Source of the DNA: Candidatus Humimonas hydrogenitrophica
GTDB lineage: Bacteria; Gemmatimonadota; Gemmatimonadetes; Palauibacterales; Palauibacteraceae
Direction of reading: 5' to 3'
NCBI GenBank assembly: GCA_947581615.1
Contig: CANPVD010000010.1
Coordinates: 1-64,000, forward strand
DNA length: 64,000 nucleotides
Position numbers and translations under genes: made by a program. The notes beneath the pieces were generated by a model. That model ran no database searches. It was given only the letters and a program-made list of their open reading frames with translations, and was not told the origin of the DNA. Below, in pieces: positions 1-7,131 of the stretch (positions are counted from its first letter, which is position 1; each line of letters begins with the position of its first letter).

Positions 1-1
1 C

Positions 2-1345
2 GCGCGGGTGCTGGTGTTCACCCTTCTCATCGGATCGCTGGTCGCCGTGGTGGAAGCCAACGGCGGGGTGCGGGGTTTCGTGCACTGGGCCGAGGGACGC
101 AGCTGGATCCGGGGACGGAGGAGCGCCCAGCTCCTGGCGTGGGTGGTGGGGCTGGCGCTGTTCATCGAGTCCAACATCTCGATCCTCGTCACCGGGTCCG
201 TGTGCCGTCCCCTGTTCGACCGCTTCCACGTCTCCCGGCAGAAGCTGGCCTACCTGGTGGACTCCACGTGCGCTCCCGTCTGCATCCTGGTTCCGTTCAA
301 CGCGTGGGGCGCGTACGTGCTCGGCTTGCTCGGTGGCCTGGGGGTGGACCGACCGGTGGCCGTGTTCGCCGAAGCTCTCCCCCTCAATTTCTACGCGCTC
401 GGCGCCCTGGCCCTGGCGGCGCTCAGCGCCGGCATGGGGCTGGACTGGGGCCCCATGGGCAGGGCGGAGCGGGCCGCGGCGGAGAGGGCGCCCCACGGCG
501 CACAGGGAGGCGCGGGCCCCGTGGACGCGACCGACCCGGTACGCGAGGCCGGTCCGGGAGTCCCGGCCGCGGCGCCGTCCGGCGACCGCGAGCTCGCGGC
601 CGTCCTCGGGGAAGCGGGGGGGACTGGAGAGGCGAGGGTCGCCGGTGGCACGGGCGACGGGACGGCCGCAGCCGCGGCGGAGCCCCGGGCCCTCGACATG
701 CTCCTCCCGATCGGCGTCATGGTGGCCACCATGCCGGTGGGGATGCTGGTCACCGGCCACGGCCACCTCATCCAGGGCTCGGGGTCGACCAGCGTCCTGT
801 GGGCCGTCCTGGCCGGCCTGGTGGCGGCCTGGATCGTCAGCCTGGCGCGGGGGCGCTTGAGCGCCGACAGGGTGGGCGAGGCGAGCCTGGAAGGAGCGGG
901 GAAGCTAGTGGGGATGGCCTTCATCCTCCTGCTGGCCCTGGCGCTAGGACAGGTGACCCGCGTGCTGGGGACCGGCCAGTACGTGGCCGGCGTGGTGGTG
1001 GGCCGAGTGCCCCCGCCCGTCCTCCTTCCTCTCTTGTTCGCCGTTTCCGGCACGATCTCCTTCTCCACCGGGAGCAGCTGGGGCACGTTCGCGATCATGC
1101 TGCCGGTGGCCGTGCCGATGGCCACCGGCCTCGGCGCTCCGGTCGCCCCGTTCCTGGCCGCCGTGCTGTCGGGCGGGATCTTCGGCGACCACTGCAGCCC
1201 CATCAGCGACACGACGATCATCGCCTCGTTGGCCTCCGCCTGCGATCACATCGAGCACGTCCGCACGCAGCTCCCCTACGCGCTGACGGTGGCGGGGGTG
1301 GCCATGGTGGGCTTCGCGTCCGTCGGCGCATGGCTCATGCTGTAG
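2..1345 (+). CDS. NhaC-family Na+/H+ antiporter (5' truncated)
   Basis: The C-terminal ~448 residues of a polytopic inner-membrane antiporter; the frame is open to the window edge, so the real start lies upstream. The visible protein has many hydrophobic segments and two stretches typical of NhaC-like transporters: STCAPVCILVPFNAWG early on and GIFGDHCSPISDTTI near the C-terminus. Between the two membrane blocks (about codons 145-225) lies a long Ala/Gly/Pro-rich hydrophilic loop, probably cytoplasmic. NhaC relatives exchange Na+ for H+ or move amine or organic-acid substrates with cations; the exact substrate cannot be told here. It ends just before a promoter for the next unit. Confidence 0.8.
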   Translation, partial: ARVLVFTLLIGSLVAVVEANGGVRGFVHWAEGRSWIRGRRSAQLLAWVVGLALFIESNISILVTGSVCRPLFDRFHVSRQKLAYLVDSTCAPVCILVPFNAWGAYVLGLLGGLGVDRPVAVFAEALPLNFYALGALALAALSAGMGLDWGPMGRAERAAAERAPHGAQGGAGPVDATDPVREAGPGVPAAAPSGDRELAAVLGEAGGTGEARVAGGTGDGTAAAAAEPRALDMLLPIGVMVATMPVGMLVTGHGHLIQGSGSTSVLWAVLAGLVAAWIVSLARGRLSADRVGEASLEGAGKLVGMAFILLLALALGQVTRVLGTGQYVAGVVVGRVPPPVLLPLLFAVSGTISFSTGSSWGTFAIMLPVAVPMATGLGAPVAPFLAAVLSGGIFGDHCSPISDTTIIASLASACDHIEHVRTQLPYALTVAGVAMVGFASVGAWLML

Positions 1346-1352
1346 CCCGCCG

Positions 1353-1381
1353 TTGACTCGGCCGCGCCACGATGCTAGCGT
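1353..1381 (+). promoter_or_regulatory. sigma-70-like promoter for the queD-folE unit
   Basis: TTGACT (1353-1358), a 17-nt spacer and TAGCGT (1376-1381). The -35 box matches the consensus at five of six positions. It lies eight bases after the antiporter stop. Expected transcription start is around 1388, about 245 nt before queD, which leaves a long leader ending in a terminator. Confidence 0.55.
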
Positions 1382-1387
1382 CGATAC

Positions 1388-1539
1388 GGTTGATGTGAGG
1401 TAGTATTTTGAGCCAACACTTGAGATCGATCTCTCCGATCTCGCGGCGGACGTCACGCCCCTCGAGGGAAGGCGGCAAGCCGGGAGTAGGAGACACAAAC
1501 TGAGAGACGGGTCTCGAAAATCCCCTCGCATGCGACCGG
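1388..1539 (+). promoter_or_regulatory. structured leader upstream of queD-folE, candidate attenuator
   Basis: About 150 nt without a coding frame between a promoter and an intrinsic terminator. It holds several short self-complementary stretches: the perfect palindrome GAGATCGATCTC near 1422, CCTCGAGG near 1460 and GAGACGGGTCTC near 1504. A GCCCCTC run at 1457-1463 could pair with the left arm of the terminator and act as an antiterminator. I cannot match it to preQ1, SAM, cobalamin, TPP or other known riboswitches by eye. It could be a cis-regulatory leader or an independent small RNA ending at the terminator. Confidence 0.4.
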
Positions 1540-1572
1540 GAGGGTGGCCATCGCGCCACCCTCTCTTTTTTT
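1540..1572 (+). terminator. intrinsic terminator in front of queD
   Basis: A perfect 9-bp stem (GAGGGTGGC at 1540-1548 with GCCACCCTC at 1555-1563), a six-base loop and, two bases later, seven consecutive T (1566-1572). This is the clearest rho-independent terminator in the window. It sits 60 nt before the queD start, where it can control read-through into queD-folE. Confidence 0.8.
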
Positions 1573-1631
1573 CCATGCGGAGCTCATCGCGACCTCGCCG
1601 ATGCGCGAGGCCCGCTCAGCAGGAGGTCTCC

Positions 1632-2045
1632 ATGCCCCGAGTCCGCGTCACTCGCCGGCTGCACTTCTCGGCCGGTCACCGCCTCCACAATCCGGCCTAC
1701 GACGAGGCCCGCAACCGCGAGGTGTTCGGGGCGTGCAGCAACCCGACCGGGCACGGTCACAACTACGGCCTCGAGGTCACGGTGGAGGGCGAGGTGGATC
1801 CTGAGACCGGCTTCGTCATCGACCTGAAGAGGCTACGGGACCTGGTCCAGGAGATGGTGATCGAGGACGTGGACCACGCCAACCTCAACGTGGACGTGTC
1901 CTGGATGAGCGGCGTCAATCCCACGGCGGAGAACCTGGCGGTACAGATCTGGCGCAGACTCGACGGCCAGCTGGATGGCGGGCGGCTGATGTCGGTCCGG
2001 CTGTTCGAGACGGAGCGCAACTTCGTGGAGTATCGAGGTGAGTGA
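1632..2045 (+). CDS. queD: 6-carboxytetrahydropterin synthase / 6-pyruvoyl-tetrahydropterin synthase family
   Basis: A 137-residue cytosolic enzyme of the PTPS/QueD family. QueD converts dihydroneopterin triphosphate into 6-carboxy-tetrahydropterin, the second step of queuosine (7-deazaguanine) synthesis. Visible motifs are the zinc histidines in FSAGHRL and GHGHNY and the active-site Cys in [11 protein letters not shown]. The start is the ATG at 1632, directly after AGGAGG (1620-1625). The last bases overlap the folE start, so the GTP-consuming enzyme and this one are translationally coupled. queA and tgt of the same pathway lie at 55-57 kb; queC and queE are not in the window. A biopterin-type role is less likely. 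Confidence 0.9.
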   Translation: MPRVRVTRRLHFSAGHRLHNPAYDEARNREVFGACSNPTGHGHNYGLEVTVEGEVDPETGFVIDLKRLRDLVQEMVIEDVDHANLNVDVSWMSGVNPTAENLAVQIWRRLDGQLDGGRLMSVRLFETERNFVEYRGE

Positions 2046-2634
2046 ACGAGACGATAGGGAAGGGGGCGCCGACCCGCTGGAGGCGCTGATCCGGGAACAG
2101 CTCCGCGAGCTGGGCGAGGATCCGGAGCGCGACGGCCTCCAGAGGACCCCCGAGCGGGTGGCGAGCTCGCTGCGGTGGTTGACGCGGGGCTACGAGATGA
2201 GCGTCACCGACGCGGTGAACGGCGCCATCTTCCAGGACGAGCACGACAGCATGGTCCTCGTCAAGGACATCGAGCTCTACTCGCTGTGCGAGCACCACAT
2301 GCTGCCCTTCTTCGGGAAGGCGCACGTGGCCTACATTCCGGACGGTCGCATCGTCGGGCTGAGCAAGATCCCCCGCCTGGTCGAGGTGTTCGCCCGGCGG
2401 CTTCAGGTCCAGGAACGCCTCACCGAGCAGATCGCCGGAGCCGTGGAGGAGGCCCTCGCCCCGCGGGGCGTGGGGGTCATCGTCGAGGCGTATCATCTGT
2501 GCATGATGATGCGCGGCGTGGAGAAGCAGAACAGCAAGACGATCACCAGCGCGGTACGCGGCAACTTCCGTTCGGATCCGAGAACGAGGGAGGAGTTCCT
2601 CCGGCTCGTTCTCTCGCCGCAGTTCATCTCCTGA
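2038..2634 (+). CDS. folE: GTP cyclohydrolase I
   Basis: A 198-residue GTP cyclohydrolase I, which turns GTP into 7,8-dihydroneopterin triphosphate, the common precursor of folate and of queuosine through QueD. The zinc ligands are visible in LCEHHMLPF and in HLCMMMRG, and the family segment [13 protein letters not shown] is intact. The length is normal. It begins with GTG inside the end of queD (8-nt overlap), so the pair is coupled and probably controlled by the leader and terminator upstream. The pairing suggests this copy feeds QueD, although folate synthesis would also draw on it. Confidence 0.95.
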   Translation: MSERDDREGGADPLEALIREQLRELGEDPERDGLQRTPERVASSLRWLTRGYEMSVTDAVNGAIFQDEHDSMVLVKDIELYSLCEHHMLPFFGKAHVAYIPDGRIVGLSKIPRLVEVFARRLQVQERLTEQIAGAVEEALAPRGVGVIVEAYHLCMMMRGVEKQNSKTITSAVRGNFRSDPRTREEFLRLVLSPQFIS

Positions 2635-2674
2635 CCCGGGCCCCGGAGCCTCGAGCGGCGCGTCGGATCGGCTG

Positions 2675-3355
2675 ATGCACCTGGAGCTCTCCGAGCTGCT
2701 GGCCTGCCCTTCCTGCGGACCGCGGCACGGGGTGGTCGTGTCCGTCGACCGCATCGAGCGCCGCCGGGTCCTGGAGGGGTTCCTGTCCTGCCCCACGTGC
2801 GAGTCGCGGTTTCCGATCCGTGGGGGCGTGATCGAGTTCGGGACGGAATCCGGGCCGGAAGGGGAGCCCGCGGCCGACGCCTCGGCCACCCGGACCGCCG
2901 TGGCCGGCCGAGCGGCCGGCGGGGCCGGGGGTGGAGACGGGCCGGGTTCGGACGATGCCCTGCGCCTGGCGGCGCTGCTCGACCTCCGGGAGGGGGGTGG
3001 CTTCGTGCTCCTGGGTCGGGGCCTGTACGGCGCGGCCGCGGGTACGGCAGAGCTGGCTCCGGGAGTCGAGCTGCTCGCGCTCGTCGGTGTCCGGGAGGCC
3101 GTCGTCCGCGCGCCCCGCGTGAGCTCGGCGGCGGGCGTGTCGGAGACGTCCCTCCCCCTGCGCGATCTCCAGTTGCGGGGTGCCGCTCTTCGGGGCGGCG
3201 GGGCGGCGGCGCTCGTGGAGGCGACCCGGACGGTGCGGCCGGGCGGGCGGGTGATCGTGCTTCGGCCCACGTCCGAAACCCTGGAAGCGACGGCCGATCT
3301 CCCGCTCGAGGTGGTGGTGGCCGAGGAAGCCGCGATCGTGGCCCTCCGGCGCTGA
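2675..3355 (+). CDS. Trm112-like zinc-ribbon protein with degenerate methyltransferase-like C-terminus
   Basis: A 226-residue protein of unknown role. Residues 1-55 look like a Trm112/UPF0434 zinc domain: CPSCG, then CPTC, then FPIRGGVIEF. The rest has the rhythm of a class I methyltransferase (LPLRDLQLRG and VRPGGRVIVLRP resemble the later strands), but no SAM-binding glycine loop is recognisable; an Ala/Gly-rich linker and GGFVLLGRGLYG stand in that place. It may be an inactive methyltransferase-like scaffold or a binding partner of a real one. It follows folE by 40 nt on the same strand and may be co-transcribed. Confidence 0.6.
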   Translation: MHLELSELLACPSCGPRHGVVVSVDRIERRRVLEGFLSCPTCESRFPIRGGVIEFGTESGPEGEPAADASATRTAVAGRAAGGAGGGDGPGSDDALRLAALLDLREGGGFVLLGRGLYGAAAGTAELAPGVELLALVGVREAVVRAPRVSSAAGVSETSLPLRDLQLRGAALRGGGAAALVEATRTVRPGGRVIVLRPTSETLEATADLPLEVVVAEEAAIVALRR

Positions 3356-3468
3356 GCGGAGGCGCCCCGGGTGCGTTGCCGCCCGTGATGGGCGCGGCTA
3401 GTTTGCCACGCGCCCGGCTCGCGGGCGGCCGGGTCAGCGAGCGACTCGCACCTCTCGGGAAGACGGAC

Positions 3469-3738
3469 ATGCGGCTCAACACCCGGGCGTTCGCCACAGC
3501 GTCGGCGGCGGTTTCGAGCGCGGTCGTGTTCGCCGTGACCGTATTGTTCCTGGTCGGCCCCGGCGATCCGGCGCGCCTGGCACCCCTGTCCGGCCTCCTG
3601 TTCGGCTACGCCCCTACGCTGGCCGGAGCCTTCGTGGGCGCGTTGTGGGCGTGGGTGTACGGCTTCCTGGTCGGCGGCGCGCTGGCCTTCCTGTACAACC
3701 TCGTCCTGGTGCCTCCCCCGCCCCTGGTCGACGAGTGA
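3469..3738 (+). CDS. small holin-like two-helix membrane protein
   Basis: An 89-residue protein with two clear transmembrane segments, one near residues 8-30 and one near 48-78, joined by a short Gly/Pro-containing loop (GYAPTLAG). The pattern GALWAWVYGF...FLYNL recalls small chromosomal proteins often labelled bacteriophage holin, but no phage gene is nearby, so lysis is not implied. The ATG at 3469 is chosen because the frame upstream is not protein-like. It lies 31 nt before the TPR gene on the same strand. Confidence 0.6.
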   Translation: MRLNTRAFATASAAVSSAVVFAVTVLFLVGPGDPARLAPLSGLLFGYAPTLAGAFVGALWAWVYGFLVGGALAFLYNLVLVPPPPLVDE

Positions 3739-3769
3739 GGCGGACCGAGGCGATGAGGAGAGGTTCGCC

Positions 3770-4225
3770 GTGAACTGGTGGCGCTTCTGGAATTCCGGGG
3801 ACGACGAATCCCGGGATCGACTGGACTACTACGCCGAGGGAGTGGAGCTGGCCCGGAAGGAGCGATTCCACGAGGCGCTCACGTCGTTCCGTCTGGCCCT
3901 GCGAGAGCGTCCGCGGGACCTGTCCACGCTCGAGCAGATGGCGGTCGTCTACACCCGCATCGGTATGACCGACGAGGCTCTCAGAACGTACGGGCGAGTC
4001 CTGGACGAGGCTCCCGACCGGCCCGCCGCCCACTACGGGGCGGGCTATCTGCTCCTCAACCGTGGACTGGAGGAGGACGCGGCCCGCCATCTGGAGGCCT
4101 TCCTCGAGGCCAGGCCCTCGGAGCCCGGCGCGGAGCGGCACGTCCGGCACGCGCGCGAGACCCTGGCCCGGCTCCGCGGGGAAGGGCCGGAGGATTCGGG
4201 TACGGAGCCGGACGGCTCGGACTAG
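3770..4225 (+). CDS. tetratricopeptide-repeat protein
   Basis: A 151-residue soluble protein made of about three TPR units (residues 20-125), with the typical A-L-Y-P spacing: FHEALTSFRLALRERPRD, then MTDEALRTYGRVLDEAPDR, then LEEDAARHLEAF. TPRs form helical scaffolds for protein binding, and the partner cannot be told. The start is GTG 3770 behind a GAGGAGAGG ribosome-binding site. The acyl-CoA synthetase gene follows ten bases after the stop with its own AGGAGG, so the two are likely co-transcribed. Confidence 0.75.
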   Translation: MNWWRFWNSGDDESRDRLDYYAEGVELARKERFHEALTSFRLALRERPRDLSTLEQMAVVYTRIGMTDEALRTYGRVLDEAPDRPAAHYGAGYLLLNRGLEEDAARHLEAFLEARPSEPGAERHVRHARETLARLRGEGPEDSGTEPDGSD

Positions 4226-4235
4226 GAGGCCATCC

Positions 4236-6185
4236 ATGGTCAGCGCCGGGACGCCGCGACCGGACGGGGGAGGACGCAGCCGCGTGCAGGAGTCGACCGG
4301 TCCCTCCTTCGGTCTCGAGCCCGGCACCCTCGTGGACCTGTTCCTCGGCGGGGCGCACCGGCACCGGGACGCCGTGGCAATGCGCATCCGCGGCGGGGCC
4401 GGGGAATGGGAGGAGTGGTCGCACGCCGTGGTCGAGGAGCGGGTTCGCCTGCTGGCGCTGGGCCTGAGGGCTCACGGCCTCGAGCATGAGGCGCGCGTCG
4501 GCATCCTCGCCCGGACGCGGGCCGAATGGGCCCTCGCCGACTTCGCGCTCACCATGGCCGGGCTCGTCGACGTGCCCGTCTATCCCTCGCTGCCGTCCGA
4601 GCAGGTCGGCTACGTGTTCGCGAACGCCGAAGTACGGGCGGCGTTCGTCGAGGACCAGGCGCAGTACGACAAGCTGCTCCAGGTACGCTCGGACCTGCCG
4701 GAGCTCGAGCGCGTGTTCGCCTTCGATCGGGTGGAGCCTGATCCCGCGCTTCCGGTGGAGCACCTGCCGGACCTCGCGGCGCGGGGCGAGGAGCGGGACG
4801 TGGACCCGGACGCATACGAGGCGTACGCACGAGAGACGGGCCCCGACGACCTCGCCACCCTCATCTACACGTCGGGCACAACGGGAACGCCCAAGGGCGT
4901 GATGCTCACCCATCACAACCTGTACAGCAACGCGCTGCTGTGTGCCGAGGTCCTGCCCCTGTCGGAGGACGATCGTCACCTGTCCTGGCTGCCCCTCTCG
5001 CACATCTTCGAGCGGACGGCCGGCCACCACGTCATGTGGCACAGGGGCGTGTCGGTGTCCTACGCCGAATCGGTCGACACGATCGTGCGCGACATGGGCG
5101 AGGTGCGCCCGACCATCTCGACGGGCGTGCCCTATCTGTACGACAAGATCTACGAGCGCGCCCAGAAGGCGGCGCACGAGGCCGGGGGGCTCAAGCTGGC
5201 CATCTTCCGGTGGGCCCGCCGGGTGGGTGAGGAGCGCGCGGACCTTGTCCTCGAGCACCGCGACGTGGGCGCGTGGCTGCGGCTCCAGTACGCGCTCGCC
5301 GACCGTCTCGTGTTCTCGAAGCTCCGCGCGCGCACCGGCGGGAGGGTGCGCTACTTCGTGAGCGGAGGTGGTCCGCTCTCTCCCACCGTGGCCCGGTTCA
5401 TGTGGGCGGCCGGTCTGCCCATTCTCGAGGGCTACGGCCTCACGGAGACGTCTCCCGTCCTCGCCGTCAATCCTCCGGGGGCGGCGAAGCTCGGAACGGT
5501 GGGACCGCCCATCCCCGAGACCGCTCTGCGGATCTCCGAGGACGGGGAGATCCTGTGCCGCGGGCCGCAGGTCATGAGGGGCTACTACCGGAACGAGGAA
5601 GCCACCCGCGAGGCGTTTACGGAGGACGGCTGGCTGCGCACGGGGGACATCGGCAGCCTGGACGAGGACGGCTACCTGAGCATCACGGATCGCAAGAAGG
5701 AGCTCCTGGTGACCGCGGGAGGCAAGAACATCGCCCCCGCGCCGGTGGAGCGGGCGATAGAGCGGTCTCGGTTCGTGGCCCACGCGGTCCTGGTCGGAGA
5801 CGGGCGCAACTTCCCCATCGTCGTCGTCGAGCCGGCCTTCGAGAACCTCGAGGAGTGGGCGCGGAGACGTGGCGTGGAGGCGACGGACCCGGGCGGGCTC
5901 ATCGCCGCCGCACCGGTGCAGGAGCTCATCGACCGGCAGGTTCGTCGCCGCACGGAGGACTTCGACCGCCACGAGAAGCCGGGCTGGATCTTCCTCGTGC
6001 CGGACCAGTTCGGCGTCGAGACCGGCGAGCTCACGCCGACCCTCAAGGTGAAGCGGCGGGTCATCAACGACCGCTACGCCGGGGGGATCGAGCGCGCCTA
6101 TCAGGCGGCCGATGAGCGGCGCGACCAGGGCGGGGAAGGGCCCGCCGTGACCGTGGGCGAGGCCGCCTCCGGCCGGAGCGGCTGA
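4236..6185 (+). CDS. long-chain acyl-CoA synthetase (AMP-forming)
   Basis: A 649-residue ANL-superfamily ligase that activates fatty acids with ATP and CoA at the inner face of the membrane. The core motifs are all present: the P-loop YTSGTTGTPKGVMLTH near residue 210, YGLTETSP near 400, GWLRTGDIG near 465 and DRKKELLVTAGGKNI with the late catalytic lysine region near 485. The overall plan, with a C-terminal cap, fits FadD15-type long-chain enzymes. The start is ATG 4236 after AGGAGG at 4224-4229. cutA follows within five bases. Chain-length preference cannot be read from sequence. Confidence 0.92.
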   Translation: MVSAGTPRPDGGGRSRVQESTGPSFGLEPGTLVDLFLGGAHRHRDAVAMRIRGGAGEWEEWSHAVVEERVRLLALGLRAHGLEHEARVGILARTRAEWALADFALTMAGLVDVPVYPSLPSEQVGYVFANAEVRAAFVEDQAQYDKLLQVRSDLPELERVFAFDRVEPDPALPVEHLPDLAARGEERDVDPDAYEAYARETGPDDLATLIYTSGTTGTPKGVMLTHHNLYSNALLCAEVLPLSEDDRHLSWLPLSHIFERTAGHHVMWHRGVSVSYAESVDTIVRDMGEVRPTISTGVPYLYDKIYERAQKAAHEAGGLKLAIFRWARRVGEERADLVLEHRDVGAWLRLQYALADRLVFSKLRARTGGRVRYFVSGGGPLSPTVARFMWAAGLPILEGYGLTETSPVLAVNPPGAAKLGTVGPPIPETALRISEDGEILCRGPQVMRGYYRNEEATREAFTEDGWLRTGDIGSLDEDGYLSITDRKKELLVTAGGKNIAPAPVERAIERSRFVAHAVLVGDGRNFPIVVVEPAFENLEEWARRRGVEATDPGGLIAAAPVQELIDRQVRRRTEDFDRHEKPGWIFLVPDQFGVETGELTPTLKVKRRVINDRYAGGIERAYQAADERRDQGGEGPAVTVGEAASGRSG

Positions 6186-6189
6186 GCCG

Positions 6190-6561
6190 GTGGGATCCCG
6201 GGAGCCGTTCCGGGGGGGGGCGCGGGGACCCGCGCCGGCGCCCGGGGTGTGCGTGGTGTTCGTCACGGGCCCCGACCGCGACGTTCTTCTCGCGCTCGGG
6301 AGGACCCTGGTCGAAGAGCGTCTCGCCGCCTGCGCCAGCGTGCTCGGGGGCGTGCGCTCGGTGTTCCGGTGGGGCGCAGCCGTGGAGGAGGCCGAAGAGG
6401 CGCTGGCCATCCTCAAGACGACCCGGGCCCGGCTGGAGGAGCTCACGGTCCGGATCCGGGCGCTGCACTCCTACGACGAGCCGGAGGTGGTCGCCGTGCC
6501 CGCGGCGGGAGGTTCGGCTTCCTACCTGGCGTGGGTCGCCGGAGCCGTCGCGGATGGATGA
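6190..6561 (+). CDS. cutA: CutA1-family divalent cation tolerance protein
   Basis: A CutA1 trimeric ferredoxin-like protein, linked by homology to divalent-metal tolerance though its biochemical role is unsettled. Diagnostic stretches are LVEERLAACASV, SVFRWGAAVEE and LHSYDEPEVVAVPA near the end. With the GTG at 6190 it has 123 residues and a Pro/Gly-rich N-terminal extension encoded across a run of nine G (6212-6220). A start at GTG 6247 would give the usual compact family length (~104 residues) and may be the true one. It directly follows the acyl-CoA synthetase. Confidence 0.85.
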   Translation: MGSREPFRGGARGPAPAPGVCVVFVTGPDRDVLLALGRTLVEERLAACASVLGGVRSVFRWGAAVEEAEEALAILKTTRARLEELTVRIRALHSYDEPEVVAVPAAGGSASYLAWVAGAVADG

Positions 6562-6603
6562 CGTCCCGGCCCATCGCTCGCGCCGTCCGCGCCCGCCGGT
6601 CCG

Positions 6604-7098
6604 ATGATCGTGCTGGTCGGAGAGGCCCTGGCCGACGTGCCGGTCGGGGCGGTCCTGCGTCCGACGCGATCCGACTGGTCTCCCACCACGCACGAGGGCC
6701 GCGCCCTCGACCTGTCCGCGGGCGCGGACTGGCTCGAGCGCTGCTCCGCACAGGGCCACCTTCCGGTCGGCTCCGCGGCCATCACCGACCCGGGCGGCCT
6801 GGCGTGCGAGTTCGTGATCCACCTGGCCGTGTGCTCCAGGGACGAGCCGGTGGGCTCGCGGAGCGTCTCGGACGCGCTTCGCAACGCTCTTCGGAGGGCG
6901 ACCGAGTGGGACGTGCGTGTCCTCACCACGCCCGTGCTCGGCACCGGACCCGGGGCGCTGGAGCCGAGCACGGCGTGCGGGCTGATGCGCCCCCTCCTCT
7001 CGACCTGGGTGGAGGGACTGCAGGGCCGCACGGTCCGGGTGGCCGTCGCCGCCGATGCCGAGCGGGAGGCCGCCCGCTCGGCCTGGGGGGCGGGCTGA
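6604..7098 (+). CDS. divergent macro-domain-like protein
   Basis: A 164-residue protein with the late part of a macro (ADP-ribose-binding) domain: LPVGSAAITDPGGL, then FVIHLAV, then TPVLGTGPGAL near residue 110, matching the family run of G-A-T-G-G, VIH and the glycine-rich LGTG loop. The early NAAN and GGG(V)DGAI motifs are not recognisable; LRPTRSD and THEGRALD stand in their place. Binding or hydrolysis of ADP-ribose is therefore uncertain. It starts with ATG 6604, 42 nt after cutA, and faces the convergent DUF445 gene. It could be a specialised or inactive member. Confidence 0.55.
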   Translation: MIVLVGEALADVPVGAVLRPTRSDWSPTTHEGRALDLSAGADWLERCSAQGHLPVGSAAITDPGGLACEFVIHLAVCSRDEPVGSRSVSDALRNALRRATEWDVRVLTTPVLGTGPGALEPSTACGLMRPLLSTWVEGLQGRTVRVAVAADAEREAARSAWGAG

Positions 7099-7131
7099 TC
7101 GCTCCTCCCCGGCCCGACTCGGCGCGGCCGG

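Noticed and set aside
1501-1572. Resemblance of GGGTGGC...CGCG and an upstream AGTA to a T-box leader
   Set aside because: No specifier stem or full antiterminator is visible, and the downstream gene is queD rather than an aminoacyl-tRNA or amino-acid gene. The GGGTGG is explained by the simple terminator stem.
3469-3738. Prophage remnant suggested by the holin-like protein
   Set aside because: No lysin, integrase or structural gene is nearby. Such two-helix proteins occur as ordinary chromosomal genes.
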